Origin: Bacilli bacterium | Lineage (GTDB): Bacteria > Bacillota_I > Bacilli_A > RF39 > UBA660 | Assembly: GCA_017622175.1 (NCBI GenBank) | Contig: JAGARQ010000009.1 | Coordinates: 1 to 59,507 of the forward strand | DNA: 59,507 bases | Reading direction: 5' to 3' | Part shown: positions 6,988 through 15,609 of the stretch, piece after piece | How the letters are laid out: each line of letters starts with the position of its first letter | Position numbering within the stretch: the first letter of the stretch is position 1 | The notes under the pieces: generated by a model | Told to the model about the DNA's origin: nothing | Seen by the model: only the letters and a program-made list of their open reading frames with translations | Database searches by the model: none | Translations under genes and position numbers: made by a program

Positions 6988-7530
6988 ATGAAAATACTAT
7001 TTATATCAGATATTCATGGAATAAAAACAAATTTACCAAAAATAAGACAAAGATTCGAAGAATTAGAATGTGATAAATTAGTTGTTTTAGGTGATTTATA
7101 TTATATTGGACCAAGAAATAAAATGATTGATGGTTATGATATAAACTATGTAAAAGAATTTTTAGAATCATTTCAAGACAAATTAATTTGTATAAAAGGA
7201 AACTGTGATTCAGAAGTTGATAAAATGATTTCAAACTTTCCAATAATTTCAGAACTTAGTTTAATAGCAACTATAAATGAAGATTTATATTTAACACATG
7301 GACATATATACAATGAAAGTAATTGGAATAAAACAAATTCATATTTAATTTATGGTCATCTTCACACACCATTCATAAAAGAAATTGAGTCAAATACTTA
7401 TATCAATCCAGGATCGATTTCTTTACCGAAAACAGAAGATGGACCAAGTTATTTATTCTATAATGAAGAAGAATTCATCATTTATGATATAAATGATAAT
7501 ATAATTGCTAAAAAAACAATAAAATTATAA
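6988..7530 (+). CDS. YfcE/MJ0936-type metallophosphoesterase
   Basis: A 180-residue protein with the full metal-binding motif set of small calcineurin-like phosphodiesterases: SDIHG (residues 7-11), LGDLYY, KGNCDSEVD, THGHIY, and YGHLHTP near the C-terminus. The length and motif spacing fit the YfcE/MJ0936 group, which hydrolyses phosphodiesters with a two-metal centre in the cytoplasm. The start has AGAGGTGG upstream. It is transcribed away from the disrupted lipoprotein gene and followed by its own terminator, so it is a single-gene unit. The physiological substrate is unknown. Confidence 0.9.
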   Translation: MKILFISDIHGIKTNLPKIRQRFEELECDKLVVLGDLYYIGPRNKMIDGYDINYVKEFLESFQDKLICIKGNCDSEVDKMISNFPIISELSLIATINEDLYLTHGHIYNESNWNKTNSYLIYGHLHTPFIKEIESNTYINPGSISLPKTEDGPSYLFYNEEEFIIYDINDNIIAKKTIKL

Positions 7531-7538
7531 AAAAACAT

Positions 7539-7567
7539 AAAAAAAGGTTCAAAATGAGCCTTTTTTT
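7539..7567 (+). terminator. Terminator after the phosphoesterase gene
   Basis: AGGTTCA pairs with TGAGCCT (one G-T pair) inside A-rich and T7 flanks. Confidence 0.85.
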
Positions 7568-7598
7568 GATTATAATAGTGTGTCGAGGCAGATAAAAC

Positions 7599-7627
7599 TT
7601 GCCAAAATCGACTTTTTGTGTTATAAT
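7599..7627 (+). promoter_or_regulatory. Promoter of the pilin-like adhesin/sortase operon
   Basis: TTGCCA (7599-7604), 17 bases, TATAAT (7622-7627), with TGT before the -10. It lies about 30 bases before the ribosome site GAAGGGGG of the adhesin gene. Confidence 0.8.
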
Positions 7628-7657
7628 ATAGCCACATTTAGTGAAGGGGGAAATAAT

Positions 7658-9178
7658 ATGAAAAAGTTAACACAATTAACAAAATCAATTCTATTAGTAT
7701 TAATTAGTGCAGCAATCTTATTTACATCTCTTAATACTAGCGCAGTTGCTTCATCAATTCAACTAGGTGGAGCAGAAACAGTACCAGGTTATGTAGCTGG
7801 AGTAAAATTTACTACAAAAACAAAGACTGATGGTACATTATTATACTGTCTTAACATGAATAAGAAGACAGCAAAATATATCACTGCAAATTTAGCTGGT
7901 GAAAAAGATGCCGGAGTAGCATATATTGTTACAAATGGTTATCCAAATAAGTCTTTTACAGGAGATAGATTAAAAGACTATTACATCACTCAAACAGCAC
8001 TTTGGTGGTATTTAGATAACACTGCAGGTGGAACAAACCTTAGTGAAAAATTCAAAGTTACAGGTTCTGATGAACATAATTTAAGACCAACTATTAAGAA
8101 CTTAGTAGCAAAAGCAGAAGAAGCTAAAAAAGCAGGATATGCTAAAACATCATTAGCCTTAACTGCATCAAATTTCGGAATGAAATTAGATGGAAACTAT
8201 TATGTATCTGAAGAAATTTATGCTAAGTCATATAGCAATATTTCAACATATACAGTATCTGCAACAGGAGCAAACAATATTCAAGTTGTAGATGCAAATG
8301 GAAAAGCTAAAACATCATTTGGTGTTAAAGAAAAATTCAGAGTTAAAGTTCCAGTAAGTTCAGTAAGTGGAACATCATTAACTATTAATATTGCAGCATC
8401 TGCAACAGGAGTTGTTTATAAAGCGTATGAATATAAACCAACTGATAGCAGTATGCAACCAGTTACAGTTTCAATTCCAGAAAAGGAAACAGTAAATGTA
8501 ACTGCTAAGTTAGCATTAGAAATTGAATCATCAAAAGTAAGTATTGTAAAAGTAGATAAATTAACACAAAATTCAATTGCAGGTGCAACACTAGTTGTAA
8601 AAGATGCAAATGGAACTGTAAAAGCAAAATGGGTATCTACAACAAACTATCATGTAATTAGAAACTTACCAAATGGTACTTATACAGTTGAAGAAACTAA
8701 AGCACCAGCAGGATACTTATTAAATAGTAATCCAGTTAAGTTTACTATTACAAATACAAATAGAGACATCAAAATTAAATTTGAAAATACTCCAAGAGAA
8801 ACAGTAGTAAACATCATCAAAATAGATGCATCTACTGGTAATCCATTAGCAGGAGCAGTATTACTTGTAAAAGATTCAGCTGGTTCAACAGTAGCACAAT
8901 TTACATCAACTACAGAACCATATGTTTTAACAGATTTAGATAACGGAACATATACAGTAGAAGAAGTAAGTGCACCAGCAGGATATAAACATAGTACTGA
9001 AATAAAAACATTTACAATTACAGATGAAAACTTATCACATCAAATAACATTCGAAAACCATCCTGAAGTACCAGTGCCAGACACTGCATCTTCATCATTA
9101 ATTATGACATTATTAGGTATTGTAATAATTGGAGCAGGAATTAGTTTTGTTTACAAGAATGGTAAGAAAGCAAGATAA
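7658..9178 (+). CDS. TQXA thioester-domain pilin-like surface protein with two Cna-B/SpaA domains
   Basis: A 506-residue secreted protein. A Sec signal covers residues 1-32. The N-terminal thioester domain has Cys64 (LLYCLN) and the literal TQTA motif (Gln112), the pair that forms the internal thioester in TQXA adhesins. After a beta-rich middle come two Cna-B/SpaA domains (about 316-390 and 400-470), each with a VEE-APAGY segment whose Glu normally promotes isopeptide bonding. The C-terminus has a sorting signal: VPDTA (473-477), a hydrophobic helix and a Lys/Arg tail. The sortase gene overlaps its 3' end. It is likely a covalently anchored adhesin or tip pilin. ATG 7658 has GGGGG upstream; the earlier in-frame start crosses the promoter and is rejected. 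Confidence 0.9.
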   Translation: MKKLTQLTKSILLVLISAAILFTSLNTSAVASSIQLGGAETVPGYVAGVKFTTKTKTDGTLLYCLNMNKKTAKYITANLAGEKDAGVAYIVTNGYPNKSFTGDRLKDYYITQTALWWYLDNTAGGTNLSEKFKVTGSDEHNLRPTIKNLVAKAEEAKKAGYAKTSLALTASNFGMKLDGNYYVSEEIYAKSYSNISTYTVSATGANNIQVVDANGKAKTSFGVKEKFRVKVPVSSVSGTSLTINIAASATGVVYKAYEYKPTDSSMQPVTVSIPEKETVNVTAKLALEIESSKVSIVKVDKLTQNSIAGATLVVKDANGTVKAKWVSTTNYHVIRNLPNGTYTVEETKAPAGYLLNSNPVKFTITNTNRDIKIKFENTPRETVVNIIKIDASTGNPLAGAVLLVKDSAGSTVAQFTSTTEPYVLTDLDNGTYTVEEVSAPAGYKHSTEIKTFTITDENLSHQITFENHPEVPVPDTASSSLIMTLLGIVIIGAGISFVYKNGKKAR

Positions 9179-9812
9179 TAAAAAACAAAAAAGAATCTCT
9201 TCTAGTACAATAGCTGTAATCGGTTCGGTTATCCTATTAACAGGAGGATTCTTTCTTTCATATAATTACATGCAATCTAAAAAAGTAAAAGCATTTGATT
9301 ATATGGCCAATGTCTTCTATCAATCAGAGGAAGTAGAAATATTAGAACACGATGGTGAATTACAACAAGAACAAAAAGAAGAAGAACTAGGGGAAGTAAC
9401 TAATGACTATATTGGTTATTTAACAATACCAAAATTAAACCTAACAAAAGGTTTCTTAGATATGAGATCCGAGTACAATAATATAGAACAAAATATTACA
9501 GTAATTAAGGGTTCTTCTTATCCTGATAAGGAGAAAGGCAACTTTATAATTGCTGCACACTCTGGATCGGGATGGAAAGCATTCTTTAATGATCTATATA
9601 AATTATCAACTGGAGATATAGCAGAAGTATCATATAAAGGAAAAAAATATACATATAAAATTGTTAATATCTATAAACAAGATAAAACAGGAACAATTGC
9701 TATATATAGAAATTATGATAAAACAACTTTAACATTAGTAACATGTACTAATTTTGATAGTAAAACTCAAACAGTATATATAGCTGAACTACAAAACGTT
9801 GTAGAAGAATAA
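9159..9812 (+). CDS. Sortase with no arginine at the usual catalytic position
   Basis: A 217-residue membrane-anchored cysteine transpeptidase with a helix at about 16-36. The sortase core has His134 in IIAAHSG and Cys196 in LTLVTCTN. Sortases normally have a catalytic Arg shortly after the Cys strand; here that segment reads FDSKTQTVYIAEL, with Gln/Thr where Arg is expected. The gene overlaps the adhesin gene by 20 bases, so adhesin and sortase are translationally coupled and VPDTA is the probable substrate motif. ATG 9159 is my choice; a TTG at 9129 would add ten residues. A linker of about 30 Glu/Gln-rich residues separates the anchor from the catalytic domain. Confidence 0.88.
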   Translation: MVRKQDNKKQKRISSSTIAVIGSVILLTGGFFLSYNYMQSKKVKAFDYMANVFYQSEEVEILEHDGELQQEQKEEELGEVTNDYIGYLTIPKLNLTKGFLDMRSEYNNIEQNITVIKGSSYPDKEKGNFIIAAHSGSGWKAFFNDLYKLSTGDIAEVSYKGKKYTYKIVNIYKQDKTGTIAIYRNYDKTTLTLVTCTNFDSKTQTVYIAELQNVVEE

Positions 9813-9834
9813 AAACTTCATGGGGGTGAAGGTT

Positions 9835-11106
9835 ATGACACAAACAACGATACTAGATAAACTAAAAGTAATATTAGATGTATCAATGTCATCTAAGTTA
9901 TTTATAGCCGTTATTTTATTCATAATCTTAATAACTTTAGTTTCATTAACAACAAATAGAAAAAATGTTAGAAGAACTAAAATAATATATGGATTAACAT
10001 ATTTAATCATAATAGCTGCAATTATTGTTTTCTATTATGATTCGCTAGGGAAAATGTTTGACTATATGATGAACAACTTCTTCATAGTCTTATATTTTCC
10101 AAACGTAGCAGTATACCTAGCGGCTATCATCGTTACAAATATAATTGTACTAGTAAGTGTATTTAATTTTAAAACACCTAAACTAGTAAGAAATATAAAT
10201 GTAATAATATATGGAATTATAAATTATTTATTAGCATTAGTTTTAAATGTTGTTACGAAAAACAATCTTGATATATTCTCACAAACATCAGTTTATGGAA
10301 ACGCAAATGCTCAAGCTATCATTGAAGTGTCAAGTACTATATTTATGATATGGTTAGCATTCTTAGTTATCTACAAAATGATTAGAATGTATCAGAAAAA
10401 AGATGAACCAGTAAAACGAAAAGTAATTGTTAAAAAAGTAAGAAAATTACCAGAAGGAATTGTTGAAGTTCCTGTACCACTTTTTGTTAAAGGTCAACCT
10501 AAAAAAGTAGAAGAAGCAAAAACAAAAGAAGACCCCGTTATTGTCGCTACTTTTACAGATGACTTAAAATTAGAAAAAGAAGCATTAGAAAAGCAACTAG
10601 AAGAAGCAGAAAAAAAATTAAAACAAGCAGAAGAACAAATAAAGGTTCACGAAACAACAATAAAAATAAAAACAGATGAAGTTGAAGAAAAATTAAGACT
10701 TGCAGAAGAACAAATCAAAGTTCATGAAGAAACAATAAAAAATAAAGAACAAGAAAATAGTAAATTAGAACAAGAACAAATTGCTCTTCAATATGAACAA
10801 GTTCAATTACAACAAGAAAAAGCAAAACTACAACAAGAAAAAACAAAACTTCTACAAGAAAATCAAAAATTACAAGATGCAAAAGTTGAAGTGCTAGAAG
10901 TAAAAGAAGAAACTAAAGTAGATGCAACAGCAGCAATTATGAAAAACTTAGACAATATGTTTACTTTAGAAGATTACAAAATTTTAGCAACAATTCTTAA
11001 AGATAGACAAAAAAAGAAAAATGAACAAAAACTAAAAGAAGAAATCAGAAAACAAGAACAACTAAAATTTGCACAAATCCATGAAGCATATAGAAGCACA
11101 AGATAA
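9835..11106 (+). CDS. Five-TM protein with a long cytoplasmic coiled coil
   Basis: A 423-residue protein I cannot assign to a family. Five hydrophobic helices lie within the first 185 residues. A basic linker (KRKVIVKKVRKLPEGIVEVPVP) and a Glu/Lys/Gln coiled coil of about 120 residues follow. The coiled coil contains a near-repeat, LKQAEEQIKVHETTIK and LRLAEEQIKVHEETIK. It follows the sortase gene with a 22-base gap and no terminator, so it is probably in the same transcript. ATG 9835 is preferred over 9820 because GGTGAAGG sits at the right distance. A scaffold for the surface-protein machinery is a guess from context. Confidence 0.75.
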   Translation: MTQTTILDKLKVILDVSMSSKLFIAVILFIILITLVSLTTNRKNVRRTKIIYGLTYLIIIAAIIVFYYDSLGKMFDYMMNNFFIVLYFPNVAVYLAAIIVTNIIVLVSVFNFKTPKLVRNINVIIYGIINYLLALVLNVVTKNNLDIFSQTSVYGNANAQAIIEVSSTIFMIWLAFLVIYKMIRMYQKKDEPVKRKVIVKKVRKLPEGIVEVPVPLFVKGQPKKVEEAKTKEDPVIVATFTDDLKLEKEALEKQLEEAEKKLKQAEEQIKVHETTIKIKTDEVEEKLRLAEEQIKVHEETIKNKEQENSKLEQEQIALQYEQVQLQQEKAKLQQEKTKLLQENQKLQDAKVEVLEVKEETKVDATAAIMKNLDNMFTLEDYKILATILKDRQKKKNEQKLKEEIRKQEQLKFAQIHEAYRSTR

Positions 11107-11120
11107 TCTTGTGCTTTTTT
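11094..11120 (+). terminator. Terminator overlapping the end of the coiled-coil gene
   Basis: AAGCACAAGAT pairs with ATCTTGTGCTT and is followed by T-rich DNA. The stop codon lies in the hairpin. Confidence 0.9.
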
Positions 11121-11175
11121 ATTTTACTTATCACTATAAAGTGCGATATAATGTTAATAGGAAGTAGGTAGGAAA

Positions 11176-13272
11176 ATGGACATATCAAGTTTAAATGACA
11201 GACAAAAAGAAGCAGTATTATATAATGATGGACCACTTCTAATTATTGCAGGAGCAGGAGCAGGAAAAACAAAAACACTTACAACAAAAATTGCTTATTT
11301 AATTGAAGAAGAAAATGTAAATCCTCATAACATTTTAGCAATTACCTTTACTAATAAAGCAGCTAAAGAAATGAAGGATAGATTATATATGTTAGTAGGA
11401 GACTTATCAAAGAAGTTACAAGTATCAACATTCCATAGTTTTGGTCTTAAACTATTAAGAGAAAATTATGAAAAATTAGGATATGACAAAAACTTTGTTA
11501 TTATGGATAGTGATGACTCACTAACAGTAGTAAAAAAAATTATAAAAGACATGGGCTATGATCCGAAAATCTATAACCCACGTGCAATTCGTAATAAAAT
11601 AAGTAGTTGTAAAAATGAAATGACTTCTCCAGAAGCATATGAAAAATATGCAGTAAGTGATTATGAAAAAGTAGTTCAACAAGTATATGCAAAGTATGAA
11701 ACAAAACTACAAAGAAATAATTCAGTAGATTTTGATGACTTATTACTATTACCAATAGAACTATTTAAGAAAAATCCTGACGTATTAGATAAATACCAAG
11801 ATTTATATCAATATTTACTTATAGATGAGTATCAAGACACAAATGAAGCACAATATATTTTAACTAAACTATTATGTGCAAAAAATAGAAAAATTACTTG
11901 TGTAGGAGATGATTCACAAAGTATTTATAGTTTCCGTGGAGCAAACTATAAAAATATTTTGAACTTTGAAAATGACTACAAAGATGCCAAAACAATTTTA
12001 CTAGAAGAAAACTATCGTTCAACTAGTACAATTTTAGATGCAGCTAACCAAGTAATTAAAAATAATAAAATGCGTAAAGATAAAAATCTTTGGACAGCTC
12101 GTGGAGTAGGAGATAAAATAAAATACTATCGAGCATATAACGAAAAAGATGAAGCACAATATGTAATTAGAAAAGTAAAAGAATTAGTAAATCGTGGAGT
12201 AGAATATCAAGACATAGTAGTTCTATATAGAACTAATGCTCAATCACGTGTTATAGAAGATGAATTTCTAAAAGAAAATTTACCATATCGTGTAGTAGGA
12301 AGTTTATACTTCTATGCTAGAAAAGAAATTAAAGATTTAATAGCTTACTTAAGATTAATTCATAACTCAAGAGACAACATTAGCTTATTACGTGCAATTA
12401 ATACTCCTAAAAGAGGCATTGGCTTAAAAACAATTGAAAATCTACAAGAAAAAGCTGACTTAGAAGGAATAAGCATCTATGATGCAATTACTTCTGGAAA
12501 AGAAATGGAATTTAAAAACATAATTGAAAAATTAAAAGTTATTTCAGAAGACTTAACATTAACAGAATTAATTGATAAAGTATTAGATGCATCTGGTCTA
12601 AGACAAGACTTAGAAAGTGAAAAAACACTAGAAGCAGAAGTAAGATTAGAAAACTTAGAAGAATTCAAATCCATTACAAAATCTTTCGAAGAAAGAGAAG
12701 GTTTAATTTCCCTAGAAGACTTCTTACTTGAAATAAGTTTAATCAGTGATGTTGAAGAATATAAAGATGATCCAAATAGAGTAAGTTTAATGACAGTTCA
12801 CTCAGTAAAGGGGCTTGAATATAATCATGTCTTCGTAGTTGGTATGGAAGAAGGAATATTCCCACATATGAATTCACTTATGGAAAATTCTGAACTAGAA
12901 GAAGAAAGAAGATTATGTTATGTAGCAATAACTCGTGCTAAAGATGATCTTCATTTAGTAAATGCAAGACGTAGAACTTTATTTGGTAAAGAACAAATAA
13001 ATCCAGTAAGTAGATTCTTAAGTGAAATTCCAAAAGACTTAATGGAATCAAATGCAAAAGAAGAACTTCCACAACATGAAGAAAAAATCCAAGTAGGAGA
13101 AATGTTTAGAGAAGAAGCTGTTGACTACCAAGTAGGAGACTACGTATACCATGAAACATTTGGTACTGGACGTGTAACAGAAGTAACAAATACACTTGTA
13201 AGTGTTGCCTTTAAACATCCACATGGAATTAAAAAATTAATGAAAAATCATAAAAAGTTATCAAAAGTATAA
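11176..13272 (+). CDS. pcrA: UvrD/PcrA-type DNA helicase
   Basis: A 698-residue superfamily 1A 3'-5' helicase, near the usual length of PcrA. The Q-motif LNDRQKEAV and Walker A GAGAGKT are at the N-terminus. AITFTNKAAKEMKDR (Ia), LLIDEYQDTNEAQY (Walker B), GDDSQSIYSFRGA (III), LEENYRST (IV), TVHSVKGLEYNHVFVVGMEEG (V) and RRLCYVAITRAKDDL (VI) follow in order. The C-terminus ends in the small beta domain of PcrA (YHETFGTGRV...). It unwinds DNA in nucleotide excision repair and in removal of replication blocks. It has its own start region after the previous terminator and directly precedes the nucleotidyltransferase gene. In many Firmicutes pcrA is next to ligA; here they are 5 kb apart. Confidence 0.97.
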   Translation: MDISSLNDRQKEAVLYNDGPLLIIAGAGAGKTKTLTTKIAYLIEEENVNPHNILAITFTNKAAKEMKDRLYMLVGDLSKKLQVSTFHSFGLKLLRENYEKLGYDKNFVIMDSDDSLTVVKKIIKDMGYDPKIYNPRAIRNKISSCKNEMTSPEAYEKYAVSDYEKVVQQVYAKYETKLQRNNSVDFDDLLLLPIELFKKNPDVLDKYQDLYQYLLIDEYQDTNEAQYILTKLLCAKNRKITCVGDDSQSIYSFRGANYKNILNFENDYKDAKTILLEENYRSTSTILDAANQVIKNNKMRKDKNLWTARGVGDKIKYYRAYNEKDEAQYVIRKVKELVNRGVEYQDIVVLYRTNAQSRVIEDEFLKENLPYRVVGSLYFYARKEIKDLIAYLRLIHNSRDNISLLRAINTPKRGIGLKTIENLQEKADLEGISIYDAITSGKEMEFKNIIEKLKVISEDLTLTELIDKVLDASGLRQDLESEKTLEAEVRLENLEEFKSITKSFEEREGLISLEDFLLEISLISDVEEYKDDPNRVSLMTVHSVKGLEYNHVFVVGMEEGIFPHMNSLMENSELEEERRLCYVAITRAKDDLHLVNARRRTLFGKEQINPVSRFLSEIPKDLMESNAKEELPQHEEKIQVGEMFREEAVDYQVGDYVYHETFGTGRVTEVTNTLVSVAFKHPHGIKKLMKNHKKLSKV

Positions 13273-13303
13273 ATTGATTCAAAAATTAAAAGGAGATGAT
13301 AAT

Positions 13304-14203
13304 ATGAATCAAGATTTAACATTATTAGTACTTGCTGCAGGAATGGGTAGTCGTTTTGGAGGATTAAAACAAATTGAACCAATCGGACCATCAGGAGAAT
13401 TCATGATTGATTATTCAGTATATGACGCAATAAAAGCTGGATTCAATAAAATAGTATTCTTAATAAAAGAAGAAAATTATGATGTGTTTAAAGAAACAAT
13501 TGGCGCAAGAGTAGAAAATCGCATTAAAGTAGAATATGCTTTCCAAAAAAATGATAATATTCCAGCAGGATATGAAGTACCAGCTGACAGAGTAAAACCA
13601 TTTGGTACAGGACATGCAATTTATTGTGCTAAAGAAAAAATCAATGAAAAATTTGCTATTATTTCAGCAGATGATTTCTTCGGAGCAGATGCATTTAAAC
13701 AAGCAGCCGATTTCGCAAGAGAAAGTGATGATTTCTGTGTTGTAGGATACAAAATTGGTGGAACACTATCTGATAAAGGTACAGTAAAACGTGGCGTATG
13801 TATGGAAAAAGATGGTTACTTAACAGATGTTATTGAAAGTAAAGCAGAACGTGTAGGTGATATTGTAAAATGTGAACCACTAAGTGGAGCACCATCATAC
13901 GAGATTGGATTAGATCATCCAGTATCAATGTTAATGTTTGGATTAACACCAGTAATATTCGAAGAATTAGAAAAACAAATGTATGAATTCTTTGAAGCAA
14001 ATAAAGATGACTTATCTACATGCGAGTTCTTATTCCCAGATGTACTTGATAGAATGATAAAAGAAGGAAAAATAAAAATCAAAGTATTACCAACATCTGC
14101 AAAATGGTTTGGAGCAACATATAGAGAAGATTTAGATAATATTAAAAAGTCAATTAAAGAATTAATTGCAGAAGGCGCATATAAAGAAGATTTATGGAGT
14201 TAA
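13304..14203 (+). CDS. Sugar-phosphate nucleotidyltransferase family protein
   Basis: A 299-residue protein with the Rossmann-like nucleotidyltransferase fold. The signature is LVLAAGMGSRFGGLKQIEP near the N-terminus, with a downstream ISADDFFG metal site and a FGTGHAIYCAKE substrate segment. These fit GalU/RmlA-related enzymes that make NDP-sugars, but the specific sugar cannot be told. A role in supplying precursors to the wall or capsule pathways is likely. ATG 13304 has AAAAGGAGATGA upstream and follows pcrA by 31 bases, so the two probably share a transcript. A terminator follows at once. Confidence 0.85.
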   Translation: MNQDLTLLVLAAGMGSRFGGLKQIEPIGPSGEFMIDYSVYDAIKAGFNKIVFLIKEENYDVFKETIGARVENRIKVEYAFQKNDNIPAGYEVPADRVKPFGTGHAIYCAKEKINEKFAIISADDFFGADAFKQAADFARESDDFCVVGYKIGGTLSDKGTVKRGVCMEKDGYLTDVIESKAERVGDIVKCEPLSGAPSYEIGLDHPVSMLMFGLTPVIFEELEKQMYEFFEANKDDLSTCEFLFPDVLDRMIKEGKIKIKVLPTSAKWFGATYREDLDNIKKSIKELIAEGAYKEDLWS

Positions 14204-14215
14204 ATCTTCTTTTTC
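14183..14215 (+). terminator. Terminator after the nucleotidyltransferase gene
   Basis: AAAGAAGATTTA pairs exactly with TAAATCTTCTTT; the stop codon is inside the hairpin and T-rich DNA follows. Confidence 0.9.
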
Positions 14216-14252
14216 TTTTTGTATAATGTTATACTTATAATAGGTGAAATAA

Positions 14253-15536
14253 ATGATAACAAGAGAAATGATTAGCGATATAATAGCAAAATATTTAATA
14301 AGCAAAATAATTGACTATATTCCAATGAAAACAAAATTAAAAAGAAAAACTATTGAAGGAATTATTCAAAGAAATTTAACTCCAGAGGAGCAAAAAAAAC
14401 TATCACTAAATGAATGTTTAAATCAAAAAGAAAATAATTATATAATCGAAAGATTCTATAATGTTTTAGAAACACAACTATCACATTGTGATACATCATC
14501 ATTTTTCAGAAATATCCAATCGCTAACCATTACAGAAAAACCAAAAACACTTCGAGAAAGATTAGATGAATTTTTATCTATCAAAGCATCAGGATATTAT
14601 TATCCGAGAAGCAATAATATTAGAATATTTTCACCACATACAGATCCAAATAATGAACATATTAATAGAACAAAAACCCACGAATTAATTCATATGGCTA
14701 CCACAAGAACAGACGGTGATATGACATTATGCGGTTTCGAAAGAACCAGAAATAGAATTAGTTTCGCAACAGGATTAAATGAAGCATATACAGAAATAAT
14801 TAATAGAAGATATTTTACAAAAAGAGAATTAGATAGTTATGAGGAATTGCAGCCAATCGCAGAACAAATAGAAAACTTAGTAGGCCGAAAAAAAATGGAA
14901 CAATTCTTTTTCTCGAATGATTTAGATGGATTAATAGACGAAATGGCAAAATATTCATCAAGAGAAGATGCCATGCAATTAATTCAAAAAATGGATTATA
15001 TTTATAAATGTTATGGAACTCCAGCAGAAAAAATTATCCAAGAAACTCTATGTAGACAAGCGAGAGTTGATATAGCAAATATACGTTTAAATTATTTCAA
15101 AGAAAGATTCAAATCAGGAAAAACAAATGAACAACAGTATAAGGCCGAGTTATTTTATTTAGAACTATTTACTCATAATTTAAGTCCATATTTTCATTAC
15201 CCACCCGGTTCAAAAAAAGCAGACGAAGCCTATATCAGCAGAACACTTATTTTTGAACCTAGATTAGTAATACCAATAGAAAGATATGAAGAGATTATTG
15301 ATGAATATTATGATTCAAAAAAAGATAATCTAACATTTACATACAAACCATGGAAAAGTAAAAAAGGTTTAGGTATTGAAAATATAATTATTAGAGAATC
15401 CAATGCAAATTATATAGCTGCTCAAGAATGTGCAAAAGGTAGAGACCCTCAAGAAGTCTCTATAGAAATTCAAACAATGCTTAGAGAAAATTCACCAGCT
15501 ATTCCAACAAACGAAACTATCGGAAAAAAATGGTAA
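14253..15536 (+). CDS. Putative zinc metallopeptidase-like protein (HELIH)
   Basis: A 427-residue protein with no signal peptide or clear membrane helix. It has a zincin-type motif, His143-Glu144-Leu-Ile-His147 (THELIHMAT), followed about 30 residues later by GLNEAYTEI, where Glu177 or Glu181 could be the third zinc ligand as in gluzincins. The rest is highly charged and helical and matches nothing I recognise. It stands alone between terminators, so its context gives no function. Cytoplasmic location is inferred from the missing signal. Confidence 0.65.
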   Translation: MITREMISDIIAKYLISKIIDYIPMKTKLKRKTIEGIIQRNLTPEEQKKLSLNECLNQKENNYIIERFYNVLETQLSHCDTSSFFRNIQSLTITEKPKTLRERLDEFLSIKASGYYYPRSNNIRIFSPHTDPNNEHINRTKTHELIHMATTRTDGDMTLCGFERTRNRISFATGLNEAYTEIINRRYFTKRELDSYEELQPIAEQIENLVGRKKMEQFFFSNDLDGLIDEMAKYSSREDAMQLIQKMDYIYKCYGTPAEKIIQETLCRQARVDIANIRLNYFKERFKSGKTNEQQYKAELFYLELFTHNLSPYFHYPPGSKKADEAYISRTLIFEPRLVIPIERYEEIIDEYYDSKKDNLTFTYKPWKSKKGLGIENIIIRESNANYIAAQECAKGRDPQEVSIEIQTMLRENSPAIPTNETIGKKW

Positions 15537-15577
15537 GAGAAAAAAAGAGAAACAAATATTTTCTTTTTTCTTTTAAT
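15535..15577 (+). terminator. Probable weak terminator after the HELIH gene
   Basis: A purine-rich arm (AAGAGAAAAAAAGAGAAA) can pair imperfectly with a pyrimidine-rich arm (TTTTCTTTTTTCTTTT) across a short loop. Confidence 0.5.
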
Positions 15578-15609
15578 TTTATATACTTATATTAGGATGT
15601 GAATAATAA

